From Pseudooceanicola batsensis HTCC2597 (GTDB lineage Bacteria; Pseudomonadota; Alphaproteobacteria; Rhodobacterales; Rhodobacteraceae), in the NCBI RefSeq assembly GCF_000152725.1, contig NZ_CH724131.1:2735412-2799411 (forward strand): DNA of 64,000 nt, in the 5' to 3' direction. The translations under genes were made by a program, and so were the position numbers. The notes below the pieces were generated by a model, which was not told the origin of the DNA, ran no database searches, and saw nothing but the letters and a program-made list of their open reading frames with translations. This document shows, piece after piece, positions 63,900 to 64,000 of this stretch (its first letter is position 1; each line of letters begins with the position of its first letter).

Positions 63900-64000
63900 C
63901 AGCTGAGCGCTTGGAACTCGACGCGGCGGTTCGCGTCGCCCCGCGGATCGGCCTTGTCCAGCGGGAACTGTTCGCCCACGCCGACCGCCTCGAGCCGCTG
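63899..64000 (-). CDS. OmpA-family protein, C-terminal end (runs off the window)
   Basis: The last 33 codons of a leftward gene encode RLEAVGVGEQFPLDK and DANRRVEFQALS, the typical end of an OmpA peptidoglycan-binding domain. The stop overlaps the ppkA start, so the two are co-transcribed and translationally coupled. The rest lies beyond the window. Confidence 0.75.
   Translation of the reverse strand, partial: QRLEAVGVGEQFPLDKADPRGDANRRVEFQALS

Overview
The window looks like a high-GC alphaproteobacterial chromosome, most likely Rhodobacterales. The support is an rrn operon ending 23S-5S-tRNA-fMet, a VPLPA-type C-terminal sorting signal, and protein sequences typical of that order. This is inferred from gene content; no database search was possible.

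Layout. 1-3910: the 3' part of an rRNA operon (spacer, 23S, 5S, tRNA-fMet). The 23S gene is interrupted in helix 25 by an intervening sequence of about 560 nt. It is bounded by a near-perfect 19-bp inverted repeat and encodes a PagL-like lipid A deacylase with its catalytic triad present. 3867-7486: a decayed mobile zone with a serine recombinase lacking its catalytic domain (its 3' end runs antisense into tRNA-fMet), two degenerate IS5-type transposase remnants facing each other, and a VPLPA-CTERM protein between them. 7487-13861: a LysR regulator divergent from a CUT1 (Ugp-like) ABC transporter operon with a GpdQ-like phosphodiesterase, suggesting uptake and cleavage of a glycerophosphodiester-type compound. 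14059-22588: a two-partner secretion operon (tpsB-tpsA) followed by a caspase-like gene with a frameshifted C-terminus. 22744-30547: accessory envelope genes (a repeat protein, YceI-OmpA protein, second caspase-like protein, ExbB/ExbD/ExbD and a TonB-like DUF4384 protein).

30730-64000 (continuing past the edge): a complete-looking type VI secretion system. Order: tssA, tssB, tssC, hcp, tagJ, tssE, tssF, tssG, tssH, two helical unknowns, a voltage-gated sodium channel, a giant TssB/TssBC fusion, a 95-aa protein, vgrG, an unknown, PAAR, tagH (FHA), tssK, tssL (with OmpA domain), tssM, tagF, pppA, then ppkA and an OmpA-type gene on the opposite strand. PpkA, PppA and the FHA protein form the threonine phosphorylation control circuit. 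No tssJ is visible.

The most unusual part is the 41435-49202 insert between tssH and vgrG. It holds a putative pore-forming-toxin-like helical pair, a BacNav channel with an intact voltage sensor and selectivity filter, and a 1431-aa protein. That protein joins a second TssB, a roughly 700-residue acidic repeat linker and a TssB-TssC module lacking the usual TssC C-terminus. Tight spacing and ATGA overlaps make it part of the T6SS operon. I regard this module as the best candidate for an undescribed system.
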